Source of the DNA: Paracoccaceae bacterium
Lineage (GTDB): Bacteria; Pseudomonadota; Alphaproteobacteria; Rhodobacterales; Rhodobacteraceae
DNA length: 52,117 bases
Direction of reading: 5' to 3'
Assembly (NCBI GenBank): GCA_024742405.1
Contig: JANSYP010000014.1
Coordinates: 1 to 52,117, forward strand
In this document: positions 35,848 through 44,295 of the stretch, one piece after another
Position numbering within the stretch: the stretch's first letter is position 1
Layout of the letters: each line of letters begins with the position of its first letter
The notes under the pieces: generated by a model
Told to the model about the DNA's origin: nothing
The model's database searches: none
Seen by the model: only the letters and a program-made list of their open reading frames with translations
Program-made: the position numbers and the translations under genes

Positions 35848-37560
35848 TCACATCCCGTCAGCCTCGTTCGATGCCCAGATGTCGACGGCCTCACCGTTGA
35901 AAGCAACCCGAACTTGCCCGCAAAAGACGTGACCGTCGTGAAGCGGAAGCAGGTTCTCGGGCAGTTGTGCGCTCGGGCCCTGGGCTTCACTGGTCAGGGC
36001 AAGAATAACCCGGCGATTAGGAGCAGGGTGCCATGTGGTGCCGATCATTTCCAGTTGGCTGAGATTGTTTAACCAGGGGGACACCGGCGGTTGTGCGGCG
36101 AAGGCCAGCGCGAGGCCAGGCACGTTGTAAAGCCCAAGAAAATCGGCACCCGACGCGAGCGCGCATGTTTCTCGTGCCCGCGCAACGTCATCCAGCATTT
36201 GGATTGTGGCAAGGTCGACCCGCACATCACCCAGCCTGTCGATCGTAGCGGGTTCCGCCTGGCCGGTTAGCGGTTCGGCGAGGTGATAGGGGGCGCGACC
36301 GTAGCTCGTTAAGATCTGGCTCGTCAGCAGCAGCAGCAAAAGCGCTGCGGTGCCCTGCCGGGCAAGAACGACAGGCGGCGTGCCCAGGCCGGTTTGGACA
36401 GCGAGCATCGCGGCAACGGCGATCCAGGGCGCGAGCGAGACAATCGGCTGCGTGAAAAGCGCATTTCCGGTCCCGATGGCAACGGCATAGGGAAGAAGAA
36501 GCAAGGCGGCCGTGGTGAGCGCCAGACGCGGCCAGTTGATGAGCGGCCGCACACTGAGCAGTATGAGAACCACCATCAGCGCAAAAACCGCCTCCATCTG
36601 CCGGTGATACTCGTATGCGCCACCAAGGTAGTGGGCACCCATTACCACCGAGGCAAGCAGGATCAGAGGCAGAAGTACGGCCAGCCAGAGCTTCTGGAAT
36701 GCGAGCAAAGCGACGGCGAGCAACAGTCCTGGCGCCAATGCAATCAATGCCTGCCCCATCGCCCCAAGCGTCGTCGTTGTGTAGCGCAGCAACCTCACGC
36801 CCACCGGTTCGCTCTGGACAATTCGGAAGAGCTCGAGCCCGTTGCGGAGGCTGTCCAGAACCGGAGGGTCCGAAGGTTGCAGGGCGTAGAGACAGAATAG
36901 CCCGACGACCATGGCGGCGGCTACTACCGGACCAAACAGAAACTTTGACGGTCCCCGGACGGTGATCAGAATGAGCAGGGCAACAAGCAGTGTCGCACAG
37001 ACGCCAGCCGACGGTTTGCTCACGAAAGACACGGCCAAGGAAAGACCGGCAAGGAGGTAGAGACACATGGCGACCGAGGCCCGGTTTCGCTCGACCGCCA
37101 GAAGGGCAAATCCAGCCCCGCCATATGCGCCCGCTGCGGCGAGCAGATTGTAGCTCGGGCTCGGCGCGATCGTTGCCACATAGGCCAGTGCCCCGATCAC
37201 GCTTGCTGCGACGAGACCAGCCCGGCACAGCCGCGACGGGTTCTCGGGTCCGTAAGACTGCAGGACGCGCAAGATACCGAATCCGAGAACCGCTGAAGAA
37301 AAAGCAAGGACAGCGGCCCCGATGAGGCGGAACCCCTGCAGACTTCCGGTAACGGCCCACAGTGGCGCGGTCACCCAGTGCTGCGCAGAGACATAGAGCT
37401 CCACCCGCTCCGGGTAGATCGCCGAGAGAAGATAGTAGGCTTCGTCAGTTATCTCAAAGCCGCGCCCTGACGCCCAGATCACGCCAGCCACCAACAGACC
37501 GCCGCACAAAAGTGCCACGCTGGCAAACAACTTCGCGCCGGTTATCCCGCTGCGGGTCAC
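35848..37560 (-). CDS. Polytopic GT-C-type glycosyltransferase-like membrane protein
   Basis: The 570-residue product has about eleven predicted membrane helices over the first 430 residues and a soluble C-terminal domain. The first periplasmic loop holds GFEITDEAYYLLSA, an acidic D-E motif where GT-C enzymes have their catalytic Asp. GTG at 37560 overlaps the GtrA stop (GTGA), so the two are translationally coupled. GT-C enzymes transfer sugars from undecaprenyl-phosphate donors on the outer face of the inner membrane. Together with GtrA and the GtrB-like GT2 it forms a Gtr-type set. Sequence alone does not tell the sugar or acceptor. Confidence 0.8.
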   Translation of the reverse strand: MTRSGITGAKLFASVALLCGGLLVAGVIWASGRGFEITDEAYYLLSAIYPERVELYVSAQHWVTAPLWAVTGSLQGFRLIGAAVLAFSSAVLGFGILRVLQSYGPENPSRLCRAGLVAASVIGALAYVATIAPSPSYNLLAAAGAYGGAGFALLAVERNRASVAMCLYLLAGLSLAVSFVSKPSAGVCATLLVALLILITVRGPSKFLFGPVVAAAMVVGLFCLYALQPSDPPVLDSLRNGLELFRIVQSEPVGVRLLRYTTTTLGAMGQALIALAPGLLLAVALLAFQKLWLAVLLPLILLASVVMGAHYLGGAYEYHRQMEAVFALMVVLILLSVRPLINWPRLALTTAALLLLPYAVAIGTGNALFTQPIVSLAPWIAVAAMLAVQTGLGTPPVVLARQGTAALLLLLLTSQILTSYGRAPYHLAEPLTGQAEPATIDRLGDVRVDLATIQMLDDVARARETCALASGADFLGLYNVPGLALAFAAQPPVSPWLNNLSQLEMIGTTWHPAPNRRVILALTSEAQGPSAQLPENLLPLHDGHVFCGQVRVAFNGEAVDIWASNEADGM

Positions 37561-37955
37561 GGCTTTGACCCACCGCTACGGAGTGACCACCACTTCGCCG
37601 TCGCGAAATTGAAAACGACGATGAAAGGCATCAATGCCACCTGTGCCCAGAAGGGGTCCGCCCCGGCCAACTCGACAAGCGCAGCGAGTCCCGCGAGGTT
37701 CAAGAGGATCGACGCAGCACCAGCCGTGAGGTATTTCGCAAAGCGAGCGCGGAACGTCAGGCGCGTTTCCGGTTTGAAAACCCAGAGAAAATTGAGAACA
37801 TAGGTCAGAATGTTACCCAAAAACCATGCTGCCAGAAGTGCGACCGCATAGGGCAACTCGAGCAATTTCAGAGATATGGTGAAAACCGCGAAGGTGAAAA
37901 AAAAATTCACCCCGCCGACCACAAGGAACCGCGGAATCTGATAAGAGGTCGCCAT
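37557..37955 (-). CDS. gtrA: GtrA-family membrane protein (putative flippase)
   Basis: The 132-residue product has four membrane helices and the GtrA signature: RFLVVGGVNFFFTFAVF at the start, NILTYVLNFLWVFKPE in the middle, and FATAKWWSLRSG near the end. GtrA proteins are thought to flip undecaprenyl-phosphate-linked sugars across the inner membrane. It lies between a methyltransferase and the GT-C protein; its TGA overlaps the GT-C start. Confidence 0.9.
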   Translation of the reverse strand: MATSYQIPRFLVVGGVNFFFTFAVFTISLKLLELPYAVALLAAWFLGNILTYVLNFLWVFKPETRLTFRARFAKYLTAGAASILLNLAGLAALVELAGADPFWAQVALMPFIVVFNFATAKWWSLRSGGSKP

Positions 37956-37960
37956 GTCCG

Positions 37961-38800
37961 TCAGGGACCTGCCTTGCGCGCGACGACGACAAGCGTGCCG
38001 CCGACCGGGAGCGCGATGCCGAGGCGGATCAGCGCTTCGTCAATGCGCATGAGTTTGTCGAAGAGCCAGTTGACGAGGGGCGGGAAAACCACACGTGCCT
38101 CCAATGCGGCGCCGTCGTCCTCCACAGGCTTGCCGCGCCATTGGTCCAGGATGCGGGACGCCACCATCAAGGGAAAGAGAGCGAAGACATGGCTCGTGAC
38201 CCGCACGGGTTGGAAGCCGGCGCGCTTCAGTTTCTGCACCATTTCTGCCCGAGAGTATCTGCGCTTGTGGTGTACCACTTCGTCAAGCGTACTCCACAAG
38301 AACGCGTGTTGCGGAACCGACAGGATGAATACACCGTCGTCCGAGAGCATCTCGGCGACATGCTGCATGCCGGCCTGATCTTCGTCGACATGCTCCAGCA
38401 CATCAAAGGCGGTGACGATGTCGAAGCACCGGTCAAGCCGGCCTTCGGTCACATCATACTGAATGAACTCGACATCCGGCAGGTGGTGCCGGGCGAAACG
38501 GAGTCCGCTGAGATAGATCTCGGACCCCGTGATCGAAAGGCCCGGAACGTTGCGCAGAGTACCGGCAAAGTCGCCGGTGCCGCAGCCGATATCCAGCCAA
38601 CGCGCGGTTCCCAATCGCTCCAGTTCGCGTCGAACCAACCACCCGAACAGCCGGTTGCGCGACTTGACCCAGAAACTGGTCTGCGCATTTGCGTCGGTGA
38701 GGTCAAAGCCGGCGTCGGGATAGTCGGCATAGTCGTTCGCTGCATCCGCGCTGTAGCAAGGAATACCATCTACGATCTTTGCGGACAGGACGCGGCTCAA
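37961..38800 (-). CDS. Class I SAM-dependent methyltransferase
   Basis: The 279-residue product has the SAM motif ARWLDIGCGTGDFAGTL, then SEIYLSGLRFARHHLP, the DIVTAFDVLEHVDEDQAG helix-strand, and FILSVPQHAFLWSTLDEVVH with HHKRRYSRAEM. This is the layout of Methyltransf_11/23 enzymes often encoded with polyprenyl glycosyltransferases. A short hydrophobic C-terminal stretch (IRLGIALPVGGTLVVVA) may touch the membrane. Its ATG overlaps the stop of the GtrB-like gene (ATGA). The target, a sugar or lipid carrier, is unknown. Confidence 0.87.
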   Translation of the reverse strand: MSRVLSAKIVDGIPCYSADAANDYADYPDAGFDLTDANAQTSFWVKSRNRLFGWLVRRELERLGTARWLDIGCGTGDFAGTLRNVPGLSITGSEIYLSGLRFARHHLPDVEFIQYDVTEGRLDRCFDIVTAFDVLEHVDEDQAGMQHVAEMLSDDGVFILSVPQHAFLWSTLDEVVHHKRRYSRAEMVQKLKRAGFQPVRVTSHVFALFPLMVASRILDQWRGKPVEDDGAALEARVVFPPLVNWLFDKLMRIDEALIRLGIALPVGGTLVVVARKAGP

Positions 38801-39747
38801 TCCAGTTTTTCCCGGATCACGTAGTTCGGGCGTTTGCGTACCTCTTCGTTTATGCGCCAGACATACTCGCCGATCACGCCCAGCATCAGCATGATGACAC
38901 CGCCGACCAGCAGGATTACGATCATCAGCGGCGCCCAGCCTTCGAACGGAGCATTGCCTCGGGTCCAGGCGACCACGATAGAGATCGAATAGAGCACGCC
39001 GAGTGCGCAGGTGACGACGCCAAGCGCAGAAATGACGCGGATCGGAAGAAAGGACGCATCGAGGAACGCATCCAGAAAGTTTTTCAGCTTTTTGCCTAAA
39101 CTGTATTGCGAACGACCGACTTTACGCGCGCGCCGAACGTAAGGGACGAAGCTTGTCCGGAAGCCCGGCCAAAGCAGATCGCCTTGGAAGAACCGGTGCC
39201 TTGTGTCCATCGAGTTGAACTGGTCCATCGCGATACGGTCCATCAGCACATAGTCGAACCCGCCCGGCGGAATCTGCGGGACCGCTGCGCGCAGCAACCT
39301 GTAGGCAAATCGCGAAACGATCTTCGCCAGGGGTGGATCGTTCCGGTCGCTGCGGTAGCAGACGACGATTTCGGAGCTCGACCGCCACAGCCCGACCATC
39401 TCGGGGATCAGTTCGACAGGGTCCTGCAGGTCCGCCGAGATGTTGATGACGGCTTGGCCCTGGGCCTCCTGAAAGCCGGCGAGCATCGCAGCCATCTGAC
39501 CAAAGTTCCGCGTGAACGTGATGATCTTCACGCACGGATCCGACGCACGGATTGCGCGCAACTCATCGAGGGAGCCATCGGTCGATCCATCGTCTACGAA
39601 AATGACTTCGTATCGGTAGTCGTTCAGCGGGCCTTCGAATTGCTCACGGATCCCGGCATGGGTCGCTTCTAGAGAGCCCTTGTTCTGGTAGACCGCCACT
39701 ACAACCGAAATAAGGTCGGTCTTCGCCGGCGACGCGTCTTGGCTCAT
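38797..39747 (-). CDS. gtrB: GtrB/DPMS-type polyprenyl-phosphate glycosyltransferase (GT2)
   Basis: The 316-residue product starts at ATG 39747 and overlaps the preceding stop by four bases. Residues 1-220 are a GT2 domain: ISVVVAVYQNKGSLEATH, VIFVDDGSTDGSLDEL, INISADLQDPVELIPEM (D-L-Q-D donor/metal motif), then FDYVLMDRIAMDQF. Two C-terminal membrane helices (IRVISALGVVTCALGVLYSI and LMIVILLVGGVIMLMLGVIG) are typical of GtrB and related enzymes, which make undecaprenyl-phosphate-linked sugars on the cytoplasmic face. It provides the donor for GtrA and the GT-C protein. Confidence 0.9.
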   Translation of the reverse strand: MSQDASPAKTDLISVVVAVYQNKGSLEATHAGIREQFEGPLNDYRYEVIFVDDGSTDGSLDELRAIRASDPCVKIITFTRNFGQMAAMLAGFQEAQGQAVINISADLQDPVELIPEMVGLWRSSSEIVVCYRSDRNDPPLAKIVSRFAYRLLRAAVPQIPPGGFDYVLMDRIAMDQFNSMDTRHRFFQGDLLWPGFRTSFVPYVRRARKVGRSQYSLGKKLKNFLDAFLDASFLPIRVISALGVVTCALGVLYSISIVVAWTRGNAPFEGWAPLMIVILLVGGVIMLMLGVIGEYVWRINEEVRKRPNYVIREKLD

Positions 39748-40487
39748 TCGCCCGCCTCGCACATCAGGAAGATGCTGGAGCACAGATCCGGATACTGCTG
39801 TCCGAGCATATAGCAGCCATCCAGATACTCGCCCGAGATAATGTCGGTGTCGAGCAACCGGTCCCACTGGAAGTTCGCCAGAGCTTTGAAGAAGATCCCC
39901 GAGCGATGCAGGACCCGGAGACCCGCGGCCGCGGCGTCGCGCTCCAGCGTGTCGAGACTATAGGTGATCCGGTGGCCATGTTCCGCCTCAGCCGGCGTGA
40001 TCGCCGCATTGTGCGAGATCAGTCCCATCTTGACCGCGATCTGCCGCGAAGGCGCATTGGCATTCGGGCAGACCAAAAAAAGACGTCCGCCGTCAGCCAG
40101 CCATTCTTCGTTGACCCGGCGCAAGACACCGACCGGATCATCCAGATGCTCCAGCACATGGGTCAGCATGACATTGTCGTAGCGGCGAGGCAGATTGATC
40201 GTCTCAAACAGGCCTTCGTGGAACTGCACCGAGTCTGGGAGGCTTTGCTTCGCCTCGCTCAAGGCTTCGGCGGAAGCTTCGACGCAATTCACATCCTCGA
40301 AATACGGCAGAAGTCGCTTTGTAAAATCGCCTTTGAAACTGCCGAGTTCCAGTACCGAGCCGTTGCGCAGGAAAGGCTGAAAGGAGCGCAGCATGTATTT
40401 GTGCATCACATCGAAGTCGAAATTGTAAGCGTAACGACGGCTGTCATTGTCCTTGAATTCGGCATCGTAGTCCCGTTGGGTCGCCAT
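39744..40487 (-). CDS. Class I SAM-dependent methyltransferase
   Basis: The 247-residue product carries GSVLELGSFKGDFTKRLLPY (SAM motif), VNCVEASAEALSEA (acidic ribose-binding residue) and NVMLTHVLEHLDDPVGVL. The D-x-x-x-x-T-H-V-L-E-H-L-x-D-P pattern is common in Methyltransf_11/23 enzymes of polysaccharide clusters. The N-terminus (DYDAEFKDNDSRRYAYNFDF) is also typical of these. The stop overlaps the GtrB-like start (ATGA). It is the second of three methyltransferases in the operon, which suggests a methylated glycan. Confidence 0.87.
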   Translation of the reverse strand: MATQRDYDAEFKDNDSRRYAYNFDFDVMHKYMLRSFQPFLRNGSVLELGSFKGDFTKRLLPYFEDVNCVEASAEALSEAKQSLPDSVQFHEGLFETINLPRRYDNVMLTHVLEHLDDPVGVLRRVNEEWLADGGRLFLVCPNANAPSRQIAVKMGLISHNAAITPAEAEHGHRITYSLDTLERDAAAAGLRVLHRSGIFFKALANFQWDRLLDTDIISGEYLDGCYMLGQQYPDLCSSIFLMCEAGE

Positions 40488-40582
40488 CCCATGCTCCTCG
40501 TATACACCGTGCGTTCGGGCTGCGAGAGTTCCTTAGCCGCCGCCGATGCCTATGTATAGGCTGCCGGGCGGTTTAGGGCGCG

Positions 40583-41830
40583 CTAGGATCTCCGGATAAA
40601 ACGGCGAAACTGGTGGGACACAGAGCGTGCCTCCAAGGTCGCAATCCTCTCAAGTAGATCGGTGTTTTTCCTTTTAAGCTCTTGGCTTTGCGTTGACAGA
40701 GCGCTGAGCTCTTCGGCGAGTCGCGCGCGCTTCGTTTCGAGCCGGTCGCACTCCTCCGTCTTGGCGTCCAACTGTCTCGTAAGCCATGAGCGTGTGTCTT
40801 CGAGTTGCTGGCGAAGCAAACCGCATTCCTGCGTCCTCGCTTCCATCTGTTGGGTGAACCAAGCGCTCTGGTCATCGGCTTGTGCGCGCAGATAGCGGAT
40901 GTCCTGGATCCCGCGTCGCGCAATCTCTCGATGCAGATTGTTGGCAAAGTCGGGTTCGTTCAATCCCTCCAATACGTCGAACAGGTCCGCGAGGTCCGCG
41001 ACTTTGCCAGCAGTCACTTCGCCGGTCCACCAGTCGCGCAGTGAGGTCAGCCTTGCCTCGGCCAGTTCACTGTTCTTGCCGTCTAGCAGCGCGGCCATTC
41101 GGGCTAGCATCTGCATCATGTAGATGACGCGCGTGTGTGGCTGTAGCTGGGTCCATACGCCGCCCCCGTGCATACGCTGTCGGGACATCTCCGCCGGGAT
41201 GTAGCCGATGCTCCCATGCCGGGCCAGCATGATGCAGATCGGCCAATCGCCAAGTTTGAGGCCGCGCGTCCAAGGCCCGATTTCGGACATCAGGTGGCGG
41301 CGCACCAGCATCGAGCCGAAGGCTACCGGGTTGCTTTCCCCGAACAGGATCTCGAGGCTGCTGACCGCCGGGAAGTCTTCGCTGGGGATCAAATGCTCAG
41401 GTTCCGACGTAGTGTCCTCTAGGCTGCGGGCACGGTGAAAACAGAACGCCATGTCCGGGTTGGCCTCAAGCAGCGCCACCTGACGGGCGATTTTTTGTGG
41501 ATCGGTCCAGAAATTGTCGCCTTCGAGGAAGGCCACGTACTCGCCCGTACACTCGGCAAGCGTCGCTTCGAAGTTCGGCCCCGGGCCCATGTTCCTGGAC
41601 CGGTAAATCACCTTCAGAGTCTCTGGATATTCCGCCTCAAGCTGCGCGAGAACCTCTGGTGTCGCGTCGCTTGAGTGATCGTCGCTGACAACCACCTGCA
41701 AGGCGTGGTCGGTCTCCTGCATCATCACGCTGCGGATGCATTCTTCGATGAAGGCGGCCTGATTGAAAGTAACGATACAAACGCTTACCCGCAAAACGGT
41801 TTCCTTTTGGGATGGTGACCGAAACCCCAT
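40583..41830 (-). CDS. GT2 glycosyltransferase with C-terminal coiled coil
   Basis: The 415-residue product has a GT2 domain at residues 10-230: VSVCIVTFNQAAFIEECIRS, VVVSDDHSSDATPEVLAQLE, EYVAFLEGDNFWTDPQKIAR (E-G-D-x-x-W at the donor site). A helical region follows. From about 320 to 400 there is a long coiled coil (WFTQQMEARTQECGLLRQQL, LETKRARLAEELSALSTQSQ), ending in a basic FRRFIRRS tail that may bind membrane. The coiled coil suggests a chain-length or scaffold role for an otherwise ordinary transferase. It is 95 bases from the methyltransferase and 40 from the GNAT gene. Confidence 0.87.
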   Translation of the reverse strand: MGFRSPSQKETVLRVSVCIVTFNQAAFIEECIRSVMMQETDHALQVVVSDDHSSDATPEVLAQLEAEYPETLKVIYRSRNMGPGPNFEATLAECTGEYVAFLEGDNFWTDPQKIARQVALLEANPDMAFCFHRARSLEDTTSEPEHLIPSEDFPAVSSLEILFGESNPVAFGSMLVRRHLMSEIGPWTRGLKLGDWPICIMLARHGSIGYIPAEMSRQRMHGGGVWTQLQPHTRVIYMMQMLARMAALLDGKNSELAEARLTSLRDWWTGEVTAGKVADLADLFDVLEGLNEPDFANNLHREIARRGIQDIRYLRAQADDQSAWFTQQMEARTQECGLLRQQLEDTRSWLTRQLDAKTEECDRLETKRARLAEELSALSTQSQELKRKNTDLLERIATLEARSVSHQFRRFIRRS

Positions 41831-41870
41831 GCCAGGGGTTTACGGGTACATGGTCAAGCTCAGCGTGAGT

Positions 41871-42377
41871 CTAGCCGGGTTGCCTGTCAAGGCTGCACCG
41901 AAGGGTAAGCGTGTTTCCGTCCTGCGCAGCTTCGGAAAAGGCAAGTCGAGCGTAGAGCCGCCGCGCCGGAGTTGCCGCAATGTCGACCTTGAGTGTCGCG
42001 CTCCGAAAACCGGCCTCTGTTGCGGTTGCCAGGGCCGCTTGTAGGAGCCTTTCAGCGATACCCCTTCCACGGAACTCGGACTCGACGCTGACGGAGGTGA
42101 TGAACGCGTCTGTCCGATCCGGATTGTTGCAATAGATCGCCACAAGTCCGATCAGGCGGTCGTGGCATTCATCGCTGCGGGACGTGTGGCCTTCGGTGGT
42201 CCATGCTTCGAACCGGACGGCTTGGGCCAGCAACCGGTCTGCATAGGCTTTGAGGTTCACTCGGTGAGAAAGCGGCGGAGTGAACTGATCATCACTGTCC
42301 CGCAGATGGCGCAGAAGGTCGCGCACGCCCGCGCTGTCGCGGCTGTATACAATACCTGAAGTGTTGGCCGCTGCCAT
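41871..42377 (-). CDS. GNAT-family N-acetyltransferase
   Basis: The 168-residue product starts at ATG 42377, which overlaps the preceding stop as TAATG. The open frame runs further upstream but only as a shadow of the propeller gene. The GNAT core is clear: LIGLVAIYCNNPDRTDAFIT, VSVESEFRGRGIAERLLQAA (R-G-x-G-I-A acetyl-CoA loop), then FRSATLKVDIAATPARRLYA and RLAFSEAAQ. Together with the VioA-like aminotransferase it could N-acylate a 4-amino sugar, as VioB does in other systems with a different fold. That role is inferred from the operon. Confidence 0.87.
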   Translation of the reverse strand: MAAANTSGIVYSRDSAGVRDLLRHLRDSDDQFTPPLSHRVNLKAYADRLLAQAVRFEAWTTEGHTSRSDECHDRLIGLVAIYCNNPDRTDAFITSVSVESEFRGRGIAERLLQAALATATEAGFRSATLKVDIAATPARRLYARLAFSEAAQDGNTLTLRCSLDRQPG

Positions 42378-43339
42378 TACAGGTCGATCTTGGCCAGACC
42401 AAAGCCTTCGCGACCGAAGCCATTGCCGTTGTAGAAAAGGTAGAGGGTTCCGTCGAAGACGCAGAAATGCGGATAGCATTTCATGTCCGCGTCCCAGGCT
42501 CCGGGGGCGTCCTTCATGTCCAGCACCGAATCCTGCCGGGTCCAGGTGATCAGGTCTTTGGAAACCGCGTAACCAAGCCTGTAAGCCCGAGCCGGATCGT
42601 TTCGGAACCCATGTACGTCGCGGTAGCAGAACACCATGTGGTAGAGGCCGTTGTAAGCGACGACGCTGGGGAGAGCTTGGCATTCGTCGGCTCCTAGGAC
42701 ATCCGGAATGATGGCCACACCGTCGTTCTTCACCCAAGTTTGGCCGTCCTCGGAAACGGCGTGCGCGATCTTGTAGACCCGGTCCGGCGGGCTGTCCGTG
42801 GTTTCGCGCACCCAACGTTGACCGAAGATATACCACATGTGGAAAAGGTCGCCGACCCGCAGCACAAATGCGTCCCCGACGAGAAAAGGCTCAAGCAGGC
42901 TGGGCCCAAGCACCGGCCCGTCGCCGTGGTGTCGCAGGAATGTTTCGCCTCCATCCCGGCTGACAACCAGTCCGATGGCGGTGTCGACAGACACAGAGAC
43001 GCGGCGATTCCAGCCGGTCGTGTAGCCCCAGATCTCGCTTCCGACGTTGAGTACATTGATGGGAAAGATCCCATGTTCGTCGAAGGCGCCGAGCGTGCCC
43101 AAGGGCAGCACCTGGTGCCGAGCGACCCGCCGGATCGTGGTTAGATCGTCTTCAAACTCCGCGAACGACACATGGCTTCGGTATTTTCCGCCCGCTGCGT
43201 CCGGGGCGCGCGTCGAAAAATAGACGCGTAGCCCGTCGTCAAGGGCCAGCGTCTGGGGCGACTGCGCGAACTCACGGCAGCCGTCCAGCAGAGCGTGCTC
43301 TCTCGGGTCGAAAACCTTGCCCAACCGCGCAACCGTCAT
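42377..43339 (-). CDS. Glycosidase-like five-bladed propeller protein, copy 2
   Basis: The 320-residue product starts at ATG 43339, overlapping the previous stop (ATGA). It has repeated bladed elements of the GH43/GH68-like or 'glycosidase' propeller type: LRVYFSTRAPDAAGGKYRSH, HMWYIFGQRWV, YKIAHAVSEDGQTWVK, HMVFCYRDVHGFRND, then GYAVSKDLITWTRQDS and the end TLYLFYNGNGFGREGFGLA. It is a clear paralogue of the next gene, with the same order of motifs and the same G-R-E-G-F-G-L-A end. There is no signal peptide, so it is cytoplasmic, which is odd for a glycoside hydrolase. It may bind or process a glycan precursor. Confidence 0.8.
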   Translation of the reverse strand: MTVARLGKVFDPREHALLDGCREFAQSPQTLALDDGLRVYFSTRAPDAAGGKYRSHVSFAEFEDDLTTIRRVARHQVLPLGTLGAFDEHGIFPINVLNVGSEIWGYTTGWNRRVSVSVDTAIGLVVSRDGGETFLRHHGDGPVLGPSLLEPFLVGDAFVLRVGDLFHMWYIFGQRWVRETTDSPPDRVYKIAHAVSEDGQTWVKNDGVAIIPDVLGADECQALPSVVAYNGLYHMVFCYRDVHGFRNDPARAYRLGYAVSKDLITWTRQDSVLDMKDAPGAWDADMKCYPHFCVFDGTLYLFYNGNGFGREGFGLAKIDL

Positions 43340-44295
43340 GGACGGGCCACCAAACGGGCGAGGCCGAACCCTTCGCGCCCGACACCGTCGCCCAGGTAGG
43401 CCAGGTAGGTTTCGCCGTCGCAGGAAAACACATGGGGGTAGCTGACCATTTCGGCGTCCCATCCTTCGCTGGATGGCGCCAGTCCGGCGAGATCATCCTC
43501 CCGCCGCCAAGTCGACAGGTCGTCGCTGTGGGCGTAGCCGATGCGATAGCCTCGTGCATGGCTGCGATATCCGGTGGAGTATCGGTAGCAAAAAAACATG
43601 TGATAGCGTCCGTCGTGATAATGCACATCCGGGCTGGCCTGAGCCTCGTCCGGTTCGACACGTGGCGCAATCAGATCCTTCCCGTGCTTTTTCCAGTTCG
43701 TTCCGTCCCGGGAAACGGCCATGCGGATTCGATACACAGGTTCCGCCCGACCATCGACGATCTTCCAGCGTGTCCCGGCTATGTAGAAAAGGTAGTACAC
43801 ACCGTCGAAGCAGCGGATCTTCGGTCCACTCATGACAAAGGGTTCATCTGGAGAGTACCCGATGACCGGACCGGGTCCGAGCCTTTCGAAAGTGATCCCG
43901 TCGTCCCGGCTGACGGCCGCACCAATCGCCACGTTGAAGGGTACGCTCTCGCAGCGGGTCCACCCGCCGTAATAGGCGTAAACCGCATCGTCACGCCGCA
44001 GGACGGACACCGGGTATGTGCCGAACTCGTCGAAGGTCCCGAGTTCCCCTAGAGAGAGAATTGGCCGGTCGGCAACACGGAGCACCCGGGTCGGGTCTGC
44101 ACGGTCCAGATCGACCCAAGCCGAGTAACTGACAAACTGACCTTGCGCATCTGCCGGAGGGCGGCAGGAAAAATACACCCTGATATGCGTGTCGTACATC
44201 AGGGTCGCGGGCGCCTGAGCAAAAGCTGCCAGCCACGGCCGCTCAAGCACCTGCCGGGGGTCGAAGACCTTGCCGAGCTTATCCCAGCGGAACAT
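43336..44295 (-). CDS. Glycosidase-like five-bladed propeller protein, copy 1
   Basis: The 319-residue product is best started at ATG 44295 (AAGGA nine bases upstream); an in-frame ATG at 44319 lies deeper in the WbqC gene. Motifs run parallel to copy 2: WDKLGKVFDPRQVLERPW, IRVYFSCRPPADAQGQFVSY, YYLFYIAGTRWKIVDG, YRIRMAVSRDGTNWKKHGKD, RYHMFFCYRYSTGYRSHARG and YLAYLGDGVGREGFGLARL. It overlaps the WbqC 3' end by 17 bases and copy 2 by four. Similar propeller proteins occur in some polysaccharide clusters next to WbqC, but I know no proven activity. Confidence 0.8.
   Translation of the reverse strand: MFRWDKLGKVFDPRQVLERPWLAAFAQAPATLMYDTHIRVYFSCRPPADAQGQFVSYSAWVDLDRADPTRVLRVADRPILSLGELGTFDEFGTYPVSVLRRDDAVYAYYGGWTRCESVPFNVAIGAAVSRDDGITFERLGPGPVIGYSPDEPFVMSGPKIRCFDGVYYLFYIAGTRWKIVDGRAEPVYRIRMAVSRDGTNWKKHGKDLIAPRVEPDEAQASPDVHYHDGRYHMFFCYRYSTGYRSHARGYRIGYAHSDDLSTWRREDDLAGLAPSSEGWDAEMVSYPHVFSCDGETYLAYLGDGVGREGFGLARLVARP

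Noticed and set aside
42378-42836. Upstream extension of the GNAT frame
   Set aside because: It is a shadow of propeller copy 2; the TAATG overlap gives a natural start at 42377.
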